This document shows, one piece after another, positions 1 to 9,268 of a DNA stretch of 64,000 bases; within the stretch, counting starts at the first letter, position 1, and every line of letters begins with the position of its first letter. This stretch comes from Xylanibacter ruminicola (GTDB lineage Bacteria > Bacteroidota > Bacteroidia > Bacteroidales > Bacteroidaceae). Made by a program: the position numbers and the translations under genes. The notes under the pieces were generated by a model. That model did no database searches, had not been told where the DNA came from, and worked only from the letters and a program-made list of their open reading frames with translations. The DNA is taken from contig NZ_FNRF01000005.1 of the NCBI RefSeq assembly GCF_900107775.1, positions 107,907-171,906 of the forward strand, given 5' to 3'.

Positions 1-813
1 GAAAGCCCCATCTAACATACGCTTACCATCCTTAGTAATATACGGTCCGAACAGATTCTCAGAGCGTCCGTAGATAACCTGATAGGTACTGTTGTTACCT
101 TCGCAGCACGAGCCGTTTGAGCCAAACAGATAGTAATAACCATCACGATGATGGATGTAGGTAGCCTCCATCTGGTTACCAGCTATCTGAACAGGCTTGG
201 CACCGGGCTTAAGCGTGAGTCCGTCGGCACTCAGCTCTACACCATAGATACCATGGAACGAGCCCCAGAACAGATACTTTTTACCACCATCCTCGATATA
301 GAAGGGATCGATACAATTCTGTATGCCGATATCCTCGCTGATAAACAGCGCTCCATGATCGGTGTAAGGCCCTTGCGGTTGGGTAGCCGAAGCAACACCT
401 AAACCGCAAGTCCACTCACCACCCCAAGTCGACTTAGAATAATAGAGCATATATTTACCATCAACATAATTGATATCGGGGGCCCAGATACCACCACCAG
501 GATTCCACTTGGGGCGACTAGCATCAGTAAAAGCCGTACCCACATACTGCCACTTCAGCAAATCGGTAGAACGATAGATGGGCAGGTTGCGGATATCCTC
601 GGTAGCAAAGAGATAGAACACGCCATCGGGCGACTTTACTATAGAGGGATCGGGCAACGAGGTTGCAATGATAGGATTACGATACTTCTGAACAACAGGA
701 ATAGGTTTGATATCCTGAGTGTGCCCACCGTCGTCCGACGATGAGCAACCCAGAATAGGCATAAAACCAACAATTATACTAACTATAGAAAACATGTAAC
801 TTCTTTTATTCAT
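1..813 (-). CDS. GH43 family glycosidase lipoprotein, partial (C-terminus beyond window)
   Basis: The first 271 residues of a five-bladed propeller GH43 enzyme are visible; the gene continues past base 1. A lipoprotein signal ends in a lipobox with Cys23 (ILGC), so export and membrane anchoring are likely. GH43 acidic residues can be placed at Asp55 (LPDPSI), a later Asp in CIDPFY and a Glu in QMEATYI. The segment SCCEGNNSTY followed by GRS and GPY resembles family members annotated as endo-1,5-alpha-arabinanase, which suggests arabinan cleavage; this is inference. It is the last visible gene of the PUL operon, directly after susD. An in-frame ATG at 822 is an alternative start, one base after the susD stop. 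Confidence 0.85.
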   Translation of the reverse strand, partial: MNKRSYMFSIVSIIVGFMPILGCSSSDDGGHTQDIKPIPVVQKYRNPIIATSLPDPSIVKSPDGVFYLFATEDIRNLPIYRSTDLLKWQYVGTAFTDASRPKWNPGGGIWAPDINYVDGKYMLYYSKSTWGGEWTCGLGVASATQPQGPYTDHGALFISEDIGIQNCIDPFYIEDGGKKYLFWGSFHGIYGVELSADGLTLKPGAKPVQIAGNQMEATYIHHRDGYYYLFGSNGSCCEGNNSTYQVIYGRSENLFGPYITKDGKRMLDGAF

Positions 814-823
814 TACTAACATA

Positions 824-2671
824 TTACCAACCAGGATTTTGTGTGAGATTAGGATTACGCTCCAGTTCGCCCTGTGGCACAGCAAACAGTTTTACGTGCT
901 CGCCAATATAGTTATTGGTGTAGCGCTTGGTACCCCAGATTTCGGTCATACCATTAGCACCATTCAGCTGTGAAGGATCGCTAACCAGTGCGCGGTTGGT
1001 GCCCAACTTACGATCGAGCCATGTATCCCAACGCAGCTGCTTCCAGTAGAGCTGGCCCTCGCCACAAAGCTCCCAGCCATACTCGTTACGGATACGCTCA
1101 CGCATGTTGTCCTGACCAGTTACCTTGGTGTACTCGTTGCTATTAAGCAGAGCCAATCCTGGAATACGGGCACGAACCATATTGATGTATTTCACGGCCT
1201 CATCGGTCTTACCCTGCTCGTTCAGAGCCTCAGCCAGAGAGATGAGTGCACCTGCATAACGGAAGATAGGTGTATCGATATCACTGTTCAAGCCGTTCTT
1301 AGTTTCACGACCCTCGGGCACAAACTTACGCCACAGGTAGTAGAAGCGGTCGTTGGTATCGGTACGCAGGTCGTAAGGAGCAGCATTATCCGATCCAATG
1401 TAAGGCCAACGCAGGGTATAATCCCAGCAGTCGGCAGTTGATCCACCTTTATAAGTAGAGTACGGAGTAATGAAGTTCATCAGCATACGTGGGTCGCGAT
1501 TCTGATAGATAGCCAGGATGCGGGCCTCGTTACCATCCTTGTCGTACTGACTCATATCGGCACCGTAGGTTACCATCTGCTGGTAGCCAGCCTTCAGTTT
1601 GTCGTTGGTAGCATTTGGATCGAGACCATCGCGCAGGAAGTAAACCGAACGGGCCTTAGGATCCATCTTTGAGTAGCCTGGGAACACCTCGTCCATATTA
1701 AATGGCTTACCATCTGCATACTCGTATGAGTCGACAAAGTAAGGATTAGGAATCAGGTTGTTCCAGCAACCAAAACCATCGGCGGTATAAGTATTACGGT
1801 TACCGTGTGTTCGACCTAACAGCGAACCCATACCCTCCTCATCGGTGTATTGATACTGGAAGATATACTCATCGTTGCGCTCATTAGCAGCCTTGAACAT
1901 ATTCTTATAGTCGGGGAACAGCTGGAAGCCCATGGTGGTGATGGCTGTAAAATCGGCAGCAGCCTTATCCCAGTCCTTCAGCCACATGTAAACCTGACCA
2001 CGCAGATAATAGGCACAAGCCTTAGTCACACGACCGTAGTTCTTATCAGAGGTAGCGTACTTGTTAGGCAGACTAGGCTCGTTGATAGCCTCAGAGCAAT
2101 CTTTGATAATCTGCTGCCATACCTCATCGGCGGTATTACGAGGCCTGGTGTCTTCGCCATACTCAACGGGTTCGGTGTAGATGGGCACACCACGCCACAG
2201 CACGTTAGCGCGATAGTAAGCCCAGGCACGCAGGAACTTACATTCGGCAATGTCGCGGGCACGCTCGCTGGCCGACATAGCCTCGCACCTGTCGAGGTTA
2301 TTAATCACGTTGCTGGTACGATAGATTTCCTCATACAAGCGCTTCCACCAGTCGTTGAATCCCCAGTAACCGGCATTACAACGGCCACGTGCCCAATCGT
2401 AACCACCCCAGTTAGCATCCAGGTCGCAAACATCGGTGGCAGCATCAAAGTTCTGCCAGTCGGGGCATTCGCCCTGCTGCTCCCAGTAGAAACGTTCGTA
2501 GGCACCATTCACCACAGCATCAGCCATATTATAGGTACTCCATACCAAGTCGGTACCTACACGGTCGGAAGGTTGAGTATCCAGGAAGTCGGCATTACAA
2601 GCCGTGAAAGCGATACTCGATGCAGCCAGAATAAGACTGCGACACATATTATTAATAATTTTCTTTTCCAT
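824..2671 (-). CDS. SusD/RagB-family starch-binding-like outer membrane lipoprotein
   Basis: This 615-aa protein is the surface glycan-binding partner of the SusC transporter encoded just upstream. The N-terminus has a lipoprotein signal with the lipidated Cys25 (FTACNADFLD), followed by the LDTQPSD motif typical of SusD proteins. TPR-like alpha-helical regions follow (SERARDIAECKFLRAWAYY is the usual RagB helix), and the C-terminus ends NPNLTQNPGW, as most SusD homologues do. It starts 22 bases after susC ends, so the two are co-transcribed. In such pairs SusD acts as the lid of the SusC barrel. Ligand cannot be read from sequence; the neighbouring GH43 genes suggest an arabinose-containing glycan. 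Confidence 0.95.
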   Translation of the reverse strand: MEKKIINNMCRSLILAASSIAFTACNADFLDTQPSDRVGTDLVWSTYNMADAVVNGAYERFYWEQQGECPDWQNFDAATDVCDLDANWGGYDWARGRCNAGYWGFNDWWKRLYEEIYRTSNVINNLDRCEAMSASERARDIAECKFLRAWAYYRANVLWRGVPIYTEPVEYGEDTRPRNTADEVWQQIIKDCSEAINEPSLPNKYATSDKNYGRVTKACAYYLRGQVYMWLKDWDKAAADFTAITTMGFQLFPDYKNMFKAANERNDEYIFQYQYTDEEGMGSLLGRTHGNRNTYTADGFGCWNNLIPNPYFVDSYEYADGKPFNMDEVFPGYSKMDPKARSVYFLRDGLDPNATNDKLKAGYQQMVTYGADMSQYDKDGNEARILAIYQNRDPRMLMNFITPYSTYKGGSTADCWDYTLRWPYIGSDNAAPYDLRTDTNDRFYYLWRKFVPEGRETKNGLNSDIDTPIFRYAGALISLAEALNEQGKTDEAVKYINMVRARIPGLALLNSNEYTKVTGQDNMRERIRNEYGWELCGEGQLYWKQLRWDTWLDRKLGTNRALVSDPSQLNGANGMTEIWGTKRYTNNYIGEHVKLFAVPQGELERNPNLTQNPGW

Positions 2672-2693
2672 ATTGGTTATTCATTGTTGATGG

Positions 2694-5600
2694 TTAAAAT
2701 GTTACATTCAGTCCGAATGAGAGCTGGCGCATAGTAGCATAACCCTCACCAGAGCGCATCTCGGGATCAAGTCCGGGGAAGCTGGTGATAGTCCACAGGT
2801 TCTCACCCGAGAAGTAAACACGCAGGTTCTCGGCATAGATCTTTCTGCTGATGTTCTTTGGCAATGTGTAACCGATGGTCAGGTTACGCAGCTTCAGGTA
2901 ATCGCAGCTATAGAGATGGAATGTATTGTCGAGGGCATCACTCATACTTGGATTCTCGAGCGACATACGTGGATTCTTCGAAGTGATGTTGGTACGAGGA
3001 TCGTTGGGGTTATTGGGATCATAGAAGTAGTGATCGTCGGCAATCCACTGTGGGATGCTCAAACCAGATACCACATTTGATGAGTTCTGACCAATCTCAC
3101 GCCAGTAGGTTGAGAAGCCTGTGGCTCCACCCCAGTTCATCGAGAGGTCGATACCCTTCCACTCTGCGTGCATCTGCATACCGAAAGTAAACTTAGGCAC
3201 GTTCGACTCGCCCATGAACTGCTGGTCGTGACTGCCACCATAAACCTTATCGCCATTGGTATCGGCATAGATATACTCACCATACCAGATAGCATTCTGG
3301 GTAACAGCGTGCTGTGGCTCGAACGAGTAGCCGGCAGCAATCATGTCCTGTACCCACTTCAGGTCCTCGGGAGTGCGGATCATACCATCGCGTGGACCAC
3401 CATTGGGGTTAACCACACCGTTGGCATCGTAATAAGTTCCGTTACCGCTATAGATAGGATATACATAGAACTCGTTCATCATGTGTCCCTCTACCAGGCG
3501 CTGAGTACCACCCGACGAAACCTCGCCAAGGTTAGAGTAGTATACGTTAGGATCGGGATTGTTAGGATCGGCACCCCATCCCTGGATGATGCCACCCTTA
3601 TAGTCGGTTACCTTGTTCTTATTGAACGAACCATTAACAGCCACACCATAGGTTACGTCGCCAATCTTATCCTCCCAGCGGAAGGTCATCTCCAAACCGC
3701 GGTTGCTTACACCAGCCAGGTTCTGCAGAGGCGCCACCTTATCACCAAAGATCAGTCCGATTGATGGGCGGTAGAGGATACCAGAGGTCTGCTTGTCGTA
3801 GTAGTCGATAACACCCGACAGACGACCACCGAGGGTACTGAAGTCGAGACCTACATTGAAAGTCTTGGTAGTCTCCCAAGTTACATTCATGTTAGGCAGG
3901 TTCTTCAGGTAGAAACGAGGTACCTTCTTGCCACCCATGGTGGTGTAACCTGTTTCGTACCACGACTGATAAGCATAGTTATCAACCGATGAGTTACCCA
4001 GCTTACCATAAGAGGCACGCAACTTCAGGTTATCGAATACGCTGAGGAATGAGTTCTTGGCAAAAGCCTCCTCGCTGATACGCCAACCTGCCGATGCAGA
4101 TGGGAAGAAGCCCCAACGGTTATCGGGTGAGAAACGCGACGAGCCATCATAACGGAAGTTAGCCTCCAACAGGTAGCGTGAATCATAGGCATAGTTCAAA
4201 CGACCGAACCAAGAACGATAGGTATAACCGGTAAAGTTACCACGTGTGTACTCCTCAGATGTCAGAGTATTCAGGTCGGTCAGTGTGGCATCAATCATAC
4301 CCATCTTCTTCACGTCGGTATTACCATCACTGTTCTTACCTTCCTCGAAACCTACCAGTGCACCTACATCGTGCTTCTGGGCAAAGGTGTGGGCCCAATT
4401 CAGGGTGTTGGTAATCTTCCAGTTATAGTAGTGGTGATAGTACATATAGCTTGAGAGGGCCTCGAGCGCAGCAGGCGATGCCACCACCTCGTTACGACTG
4501 AAGCTATAGCTCTCGTTCTGTCCGTCGGTGTACTTATGACGGGCATTGTAGTAGTCGTAACCAAAGGTTGACTTGAAGGTAAAGTCCTTCAGGAACTTCA
4601 CCTGCGCATAGGCAGTGCTGTAAGCGTGGGTCGTCTTATAGTAGCTGTCACCATCGCCATTCAGCAGTTGCATGGGGTTGTGGGCAGCGCCATCCTCAAC
4701 CGATGTCTCGATTCCACCAAACTTACCATCGTAATAGGGATAGATACCAGGCACAGTCTTCAGGAACTCCCAGCTCGACAGGGCATCCACGTTATTACGG
4801 TCGCGATCGCTGTGTGTACCCCATACCTGAGCACCTAACTGTAACCAGTTAGTTACATCCGAAATCAACTTCAGGTTGATAGAGTACTTCTGCTCACCCG
4901 AACGAACAATCATACCAGGGTTATCAAGGTAGGTTAATCCAAGGTTATAACGTGTGCGGGTATCCTTACCCGACAGAGAGATGGCATGCTCCTGCATCAC
5001 CTTGGTCTGGTAAATCTCATCATACCAGTCGGTATTAGGATAAGCCACGTAGTTGGGATAGCCCGACTCGGCAATGCCATTGGGATTAGCCTCAGCCTGG
5101 CGCCATTGGTCAATCACACTTTGTGGATACTTCCCTGCTGTACCGATATTCTCGCTGGCCTCGTTCACCATCTCCATATAATCAGCATAGTTCGACATAA
5201 AGCGAACCAGCTTTGATGGTTTGTTGATCGACAACCTGCCGGTATAGGTTACATTCACCTTACCCTCGGTACCACTCTTGGTTGTAACCAGGATAACACC
5301 ATTAGCACCACGGTTACCATAGATGGCACACGATGCAGCATCCTTCAGGATTGAGATGCTCTCGATATCCATAGGATTCACATCTGAGAGACTCATCTCC
5401 ATACCATCTACCAATACCAGCGGACTGGCATCGTTCATGGTTCCCACACCACGGATGTTTACCGAGAAGTTCTCGGCACCGGGCTTACCTGAACCCTGCA
5501 GAATATCAAGACCGGCAGCCATGCCCTGCAATGCCTGAGCCACAGTGGTAACAGGACGCGAGTTGGCTTCCTTCTCAAGGTTTACCGATACCACCGAACC

Positions 5601-6008
5601 TGTGAGGTTCACCTTTTTCTGGGTACCGTAACCCACTACTACTATCTCGTTCAGTTCGTTGCGGTCTTCCTTCATGGTTACTACCATGTTATCGGTTGCA
5701 CGAGCAGTCACATCTACGTAACCGATATAGGTAAACACCACTTGCGCATCGCTCTTACTGAGCTGCAGTTTAAAACGTCCGTCCATATCGGTCACAGCGG
5801 CATTCTGCGTGCCCTGCTCCTTAACGGTAACGCCAATCAGGGGTTCGCCCTGTGCATCTACCACCGTACCGGTAACAGTACGTTGCTGCTGAGTGGCTGC
5901 TACAGTACTGGAATGAACCGATAAGGCCAGATTTCGTTCGGCTAAAGCTGGCGAAGCTGCCATCAGCATAGCTGCGCCTACCAACGAGGTAATTAATCTT
6001 TTTTCCAT
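2694..6008 (-). CDS. SusC/RagA-family TonB-linked outer membrane transporter
   Basis: This 1104-aa protein imports oligosaccharides across the outer membrane using TonB energy. Order of parts: signal peptide (about 1-23, ending ALA), carboxypeptidase-regulatory-like domain (TVTGTVVDAQGEPLIGVTV, about 45-115), TonB-box-like stretch (NEIVVVGYGTQKK), plug domain with the SusC signature (RGVGTMNDASPLVLVDG, then SISILKDAA and YGNRGANGVILVTTK), then a long barrel ending in an aromatic-rich strand with terminal Phe (LSFGLNVTF). Length is normal for the family. It lies between the 669-aa protein gene (30-base gap) and susD and forms the core of the PUL. Substrate is not determinable from sequence. 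Confidence 0.96.
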   Translation of the reverse strand: MEKRLITSLVGAAMLMAASPALAERNLALSVHSSTVAATQQQRTVTGTVVDAQGEPLIGVTVKEQGTQNAAVTDMDGRFKLQLSKSDAQVVFTYIGYVDVTARATDNMVVTMKEDRNELNEIVVVGYGTQKKVNLTGSVVSVNLEKEANSRPVTTVAQALQGMAAGLDILQGSGKPGAENFSVNIRGVGTMNDASPLVLVDGMEMSLSDVNPMDIESISILKDAASCAIYGNRGANGVILVTTKSGTEGKVNVTYTGRLSINKPSKLVRFMSNYADYMEMVNEASENIGTAGKYPQSVIDQWRQAEANPNGIAESGYPNYVAYPNTDWYDEIYQTKVMQEHAISLSGKDTRTRYNLGLTYLDNPGMIVRSGEQKYSINLKLISDVTNWLQLGAQVWGTHSDRDRNNVDALSSWEFLKTVPGIYPYYDGKFGGIETSVEDGAAHNPMQLLNGDGDSYYKTTHAYSTAYAQVKFLKDFTFKSTFGYDYYNARHKYTDGQNESYSFSRNEVVASPAALEALSSYMYYHHYYNWKITNTLNWAHTFAQKHDVGALVGFEEGKNSDGNTDVKKMGMIDATLTDLNTLTSEEYTRGNFTGYTYRSWFGRLNYAYDSRYLLEANFRYDGSSRFSPDNRWGFFPSASAGWRISEEAFAKNSFLSVFDNLKLRASYGKLGNSSVDNYAYQSWYETGYTTMGGKKVPRFYLKNLPNMNVTWETTKTFNVGLDFSTLGGRLSGVIDYYDKQTSGILYRPSIGLIFGDKVAPLQNLAGVSNRGLEMTFRWEDKIGDVTYGVAVNGSFNKNKVTDYKGGIIQGWGADPNNPDPNVYYSNLGEVSSGGTQRLVEGHMMNEFYVYPIYSGNGTYYDANGVVNPNGGPRDGMIRTPEDLKWVQDMIAAGYSFEPQHAVTQNAIWYGEYIYADTNGDKVYGGSHDQQFMGESNVPKFTFGMQMHAEWKGIDLSMNWGGATGFSTYWREIGQNSSNVVSGLSIPQWIADDHYFYDPNNPNDPRTNITSKNPRMSLENPSMSDALDNTFHLYSCDYLKLRNLTIGYTLPKNISRKIYAENLRVYFSGENLWTITSFPGLDPEMRSGEGYATMRQLSFGLNVTF

Positions 6009-6038
6009 TTCTTGATGTTTAGGTTTAATTGTTTTTGT

Positions 6039-8048
6039 TTATTTCTTCAGAAAATCATCTGTTCGTGTTGGTGAATACATCTCCCAAAGCGAGGCGATTG
6101 TCCATCCTGGTGCAAAGAGGTTATTATAGAATCCCTTACCATTCATACCATAATCCCAAGTGGTGTGCTGCACCACCTCTGGATAGAATCCGGGTACTGA
6201 AATACCACAGAGGCGCTCGGGTGTAGGCATCAGCTGTGAGAGTGAGTTAAAAATCACATCGTGCATCTGCAGGAAACGCTGGTTTCCCTTCTGCTGACCC
6301 AACCACTTTACAATGTGTGGCAACTCGAATACAAACGCATCGATATGGTTGTTCTCGACCGATACGTTACTCCAGCCACGGGTCTTCAGACCTAAGTCGC
6401 CCAGCATCTGACCCTGTGCAAAGGGTACATCCCACATGTAATACCACGACAAGGCAAAGTAAGCAGCCTTTTCGCACAAGTCGATATAACGCTGGCGCTC
6501 CTTACCCTTGGTTACAGCTGCCAGGTAATAGGTAGCGGTAACGGCAGCAATGGCAGCCTCTTTATCCTCGCAGTTAGCATCGAGGGTTGATGAGAAGTAA
6601 TCGCTCTTTGAGATGATATTCTGCTCCAGATAATCAACAGTACGACGGGCTGCCTCCAGATATTGTTTCTTACCGAAGTAGCGATAACCCATCACCAAAG
6701 CTGAGGTAGATGATGGTGTGCTACCACCTGTACCATCCACGTCGATACCATTGTCGTGATACTTACGGGCAAAGCTGCCATCGGCCTTCTGCAGTTTCAG
6801 GAAACCATCCAGGATACCCTTTATACGTGCCTCCCACTGGGGATGACGACGACCATGTGCTTTCTCGTACTTAAGATACAGCAGAATGGCATAAACACCC
6901 TCTGACTGCTGACGGATAGAGTGTACTACCTTATCATCGCTTGGGAAGCCGCGGGTAAAGTTCACGTTATCATAAAAGTAGCCGGCACTGGTAAAACCAT
7001 GCTGCAGATAGCTCTCCAAAATCTCATCACCCATGGTTACGAGATCCTGCTCGCCATGCTGTTCGCCGTACTCGATAGCATTGAAGGCATTCAGCAGTAC
7101 ACGACCACAGAAACCAACCTGTGCCTCGGGGAATGGCTTACAATCGCTGGTAAGCAGGGTGTGCCCCGAGTTGTACTTCAAGGGATAGTTGCTTACATAC
7201 GACTGACGGAAATAGTTGGTCAGTCCCTTCTTCATCTCCTCAGGCGTAAAAAGTGGCTTCAATGCCTGTGGCTTCAGGTTGTCGAAGCAACGCTGCCACA
7301 TCATTGTAACGTGCTCGCCAAAGTCCTTAGCCTCGGTTTCACTGATGCGCCACTGGATGGTCTTGGTCTCGCCCTTCTCAATCTTAGCAAAAGCAAATAC
7401 GGGGGCAGCCAAGGTAAGCTTACGGATGTAGCGCTTAGGAGTCTCAATGTAAGGATAGCCAAAAGTAAGCTTGGCCTCCTGCTGCTCACAATCAAGTCCC
7501 AGGTAACCCAGAGATGTCTCACCACTCAGGATAATCTCACCTGCCTGGTGGGTAGTCATACACTCCTGTGGGGTGTCAAGCTGGCGGATAACAGCCACCG
7601 ACTTACCGTTAGCCTCATCGTAAACACTGGTCATAGGCGACGACAGACGGTCCTCACGAAAGTTCCAGCTCTTGGATGTATGAAAAGCAGGTGCCTCCTT
7701 TGGCGAACGCAGGTTGCGGTGGTACCAGAAACCCGGCAGATAGAACTCACTATTGGCCGACAGGATGCCTGTGGCAAGTTGTGCGCCGAAGTTGTAATAC
7801 GTTGTGGCATCGGCCTTGATGGTAACGGTATAAACCTGATCGTTGCCATCGTTTGCCAACTGTGCACTGATGTGCAAAGGCAATGCCTTACCATCGGCAG
7901 GCTTTAGCTGATTGCCATCAGCCTGCAGTTGAATAACTCTTGCCTCGTTGCCTGGCTGCTTGATACTGATCTGCGTCTGGATGTTGATAGCAAAAGCATT
8001 CATCGACAAAGCAGCAAAGGCTGCTAATAAATAAGTTTTGTTGAACAT
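6039..8048 (-). CDS. Exported protein of unassigned family, possible six-hairpin glycosidase
   Basis: I cannot place this 669-aa protein in a named CAZy family. A Sec signal peptide is clear (about 1-20, ending NAFA). Residues about 25-250 look beta-rich. From about 280 onward the sequence is helical, with repeated features of an (alpha/alpha) barrel enzyme: GFCGRVLLNAFNAIEYGE, SIRQQSEGVYAILLYLKY, KADGSFARKYHDN, STPSSTSALVMGYRYFG and ALSWYYMWDVP. Conserved-looking acidic and aromatic residues sit in these hairpins, for example DNGIDVDGTGG. It is located in the PUL operon between a GH43 gene and susC, so a role in degrading the target glycan (hydrolase or lyase) is a reasonable inference. Confidence 0.7.
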   Translation of the reverse strand: MFNKTYLLAAFAALSMNAFAINIQTQISIKQPGNEARVIQLQADGNQLKPADGKALPLHISAQLANDGNDQVYTVTIKADATTYYNFGAQLATGILSANSEFYLPGFWYHRNLRSPKEAPAFHTSKSWNFREDRLSSPMTSVYDEANGKSVAVIRQLDTPQECMTTHQAGEIILSGETSLGYLGLDCEQQEAKLTFGYPYIETPKRYIRKLTLAAPVFAFAKIEKGETKTIQWRISETEAKDFGEHVTMMWQRCFDNLKPQALKPLFTPEEMKKGLTNYFRQSYVSNYPLKYNSGHTLLTSDCKPFPEAQVGFCGRVLLNAFNAIEYGEQHGEQDLVTMGDEILESYLQHGFTSAGYFYDNVNFTRGFPSDDKVVHSIRQQSEGVYAILLYLKYEKAHGRRHPQWEARIKGILDGFLKLQKADGSFARKYHDNGIDVDGTGGSTPSSTSALVMGYRYFGKKQYLEAARRTVDYLEQNIISKSDYFSSTLDANCEDKEAAIAAVTATYYLAAVTKGKERQRYIDLCEKAAYFALSWYYMWDVPFAQGQMLGDLGLKTRGWSNVSVENNHIDAFVFELPHIVKWLGQQKGNQRFLQMHDVIFNSLSQLMPTPERLCGISVPGFYPEVVQHTTWDYGMNGKGFYNNLFAPGWTIASLWEMYSPTRTDDFLKK

Positions 8049-8080
8049 ATAATATAAGTTTTTGTTGGGTTCTTGAGTAT

Positions 8081-9088
8081 TTACTCTTTATATAAGTAAT
8101 GGAACGTGCCATCGGTAACTCCAAAACCATGACTGTTCTGGGTTAATCCTACAACGGCTGTTTTACGGGGGCTCACCTCGGTAAAGCTGTTGTGGGTATG
8201 GAACACGTAGTTCCACTGGCCCTGAGCATCCTTGAACATATCGCCATGACCGGTGCCATAATAGCCTATGTTGGCACGATTAATGACCGACTCTGGCGAT
8301 TTGGCCCATGGACCGTAAGGCGATGAGGCCGTAGCCATACCAACGGCATAGTCGATATTACGGAAATCGTTAGCCGAGTAGAACATATAATAGGTATCGC
8401 TAAGATGGAGTACGGTAGGACCTTCGGTTACGCCCCAACTGGCCTGTGCCGTATTCTCCCACTGTTCCGAGGCATGGATACACTCCTGGGCTGTTTCTTC
8501 CTTAATATCCATCAGATCGTCGGTCATCTCAGCCACAAAGATACGGTTGCCATCCTGCAATCGTACATGATACAGATAAACCTTGCCATCGGTATCAAAC
8601 AGTACGAAAGGATCGATCGCTTTTCCAGGGGTAGCAATACACTTCTTTTCCTGCTGGGTAAAAGGCCCCATGGGCGAGGTGGCTGTTGCTACAGCAATCT
8701 GCTCGTTGGCTGTATAGAACATATAATAGGCATCACCACGCTTCACTACCTGTGGTGCCCAGAAACCTGTAGTACCATACGAGGTAGCTCCTGTTAAGCA
8801 GAATCCATTGGCTTTACCAACCGGTCCCTGCCAGGTTTTCATATCGACAGAACGATATACATAGAATCCCGTACCCGAATTGCTACCTGTACCATATAAA
8901 TAATAGGTACCATCGGTATCAACAAAAATGGTGGGGTCGGCTTCGGTCAACACTTCCTGTTGGGGTACAGATGGTTTCTCGGGCACAGGTGCTACTGCGC
9001 TACCCGTGTCGTTCGAACTACATGAAGGCAAAACTGTAAGCACAGCCATCAGAGTCATCGCTAATCTTAAATTGGTTTTCTTATACAT
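8081..9088 (-). CDS. GH43-family glycosidase lipoprotein, first gene of PUL operon
   Basis: This 335-aa protein has a lipoprotein signal with Cys23 (VLPSC) and a single GH43 five-bladed propeller domain. The expected acidic triad can be located: Asp51 in EADPTIF, the Asp in KAIDPFV and the Glu in VTEGPTV. GFWAPQV and repeated YYMFY blade motifs support the fold. GH43 enzymes include arabinofuranosidases, arabinanases and xylosidases; the specificity here is not readable. It is the promoter-proximal gene of the leftward PUL, preceded by a TACTTTTGC -7 box about 37 bases upstream, and is transcribed away from the HTCS regulator gene. The gap to the next gene is 32 bases. Confidence 0.9.
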   Translation of the reverse strand: MYKKTNLRLAMTLMAVLTVLPSCSSNDTGSAVAPVPEKPSVPQQEVLTEADPTIFVDTDGTYYLYGTGSNSGTGFYVYRSVDMKTWQGPVGKANGFCLTGATSYGTTGFWAPQVVKRGDAYYMFYTANEQIAVATATSPMGPFTQQEKKCIATPGKAIDPFVLFDTDGKVYLYHVRLQDGNRIFVAEMTDDLMDIKEETAQECIHASEQWENTAQASWGVTEGPTVLHLSDTYYMFYSANDFRNIDYAVGMATASSPYGPWAKSPESVINRANIGYYGTGHGDMFKDAQGQWNYVFHTHNSFTEVSPRKTAVVGLTQNSHGFGVTDGTFHYLYKE

Positions 9089-9124
9089 TTAGTTACAATT
9101 GGGTTGGTAATAAAGATTTCGGCG

Positions 9125-9133
9125 GCAAAAGTA
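9125..9133 (-). promoter_or_regulatory. Promoter -7 box of the PUL operon
   Basis: On the minus strand this reads TACTTTTGC, matching the Bacteroidota -7 consensus TAnnTTTGC. No good -33 TTTG is visible at the usual 19-21 base distance; instead the first copy of the GGGTAATAT repeat begins about 20 bases upstream, as expected for an activator-dependent promoter. Confidence 0.75.
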
Positions 9134-9152
9134 ATAAAAAGGATTATTAGGC

Positions 9153-9230
9153 ACGGGTAATATTGTTCTCAAAACGGGTAATATCGTCAAAAGTACAGAA
9201 TTACTGCACAAAAATAGGGGTAATATCAGA
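9153..9230. promoter_or_regulatory. Three GGGTAATAT direct repeats, candidate HTCS operator
   Basis: GGGTAATAT occurs at 9155, 9176 and 9218, all in the same orientation. The spacings are 21 and 42 bases, i.e. two and four helical turns. The first two copies extend to ACGGGTAATAT. Copies 1-2 lie directly upstream of the PUL promoter; copy 3 lies at the -33 position of the HTCS promoter. Binding by the AraC-type domain of the adjacent HTCS protein is inferred from position and phasing. Confidence 0.6.
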
Positions 9231-9239
9231 ATTAATCGC

Positions 9240-9248
9240 TAAATTTGC
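9240..9248 (+). promoter_or_regulatory. Promoter -7 box of the HTCS gene
   Basis: TAAATTTGC matches the TAnnTTTGC consensus. It lies 20 bases before the ATG at 9269 and overlaps the upstream in-frame TTG codon at 9245, which argues that the TTG is not the translation start. There is no clear -33 element. Confidence 0.7.
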
Positions 9249-9268
9249 ACACAGATAAAAACGAAGCT

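Noticed and set aside
1850..2734. Long plus-strand reading frame opposite susD
   Set aside because: It is antisense to a clear SusD gene, has no signal or domain, and reflects codon bias of the real strand. Other antisense frames in the ribosomal region were rejected for the same reason.
6921..7907. 328-codon plus-strand frame opposite the 669-aa PUL gene
   Set aside because: The opposite strand has a signal peptide and operon context; this frame has no promoter and no recognisable domain.
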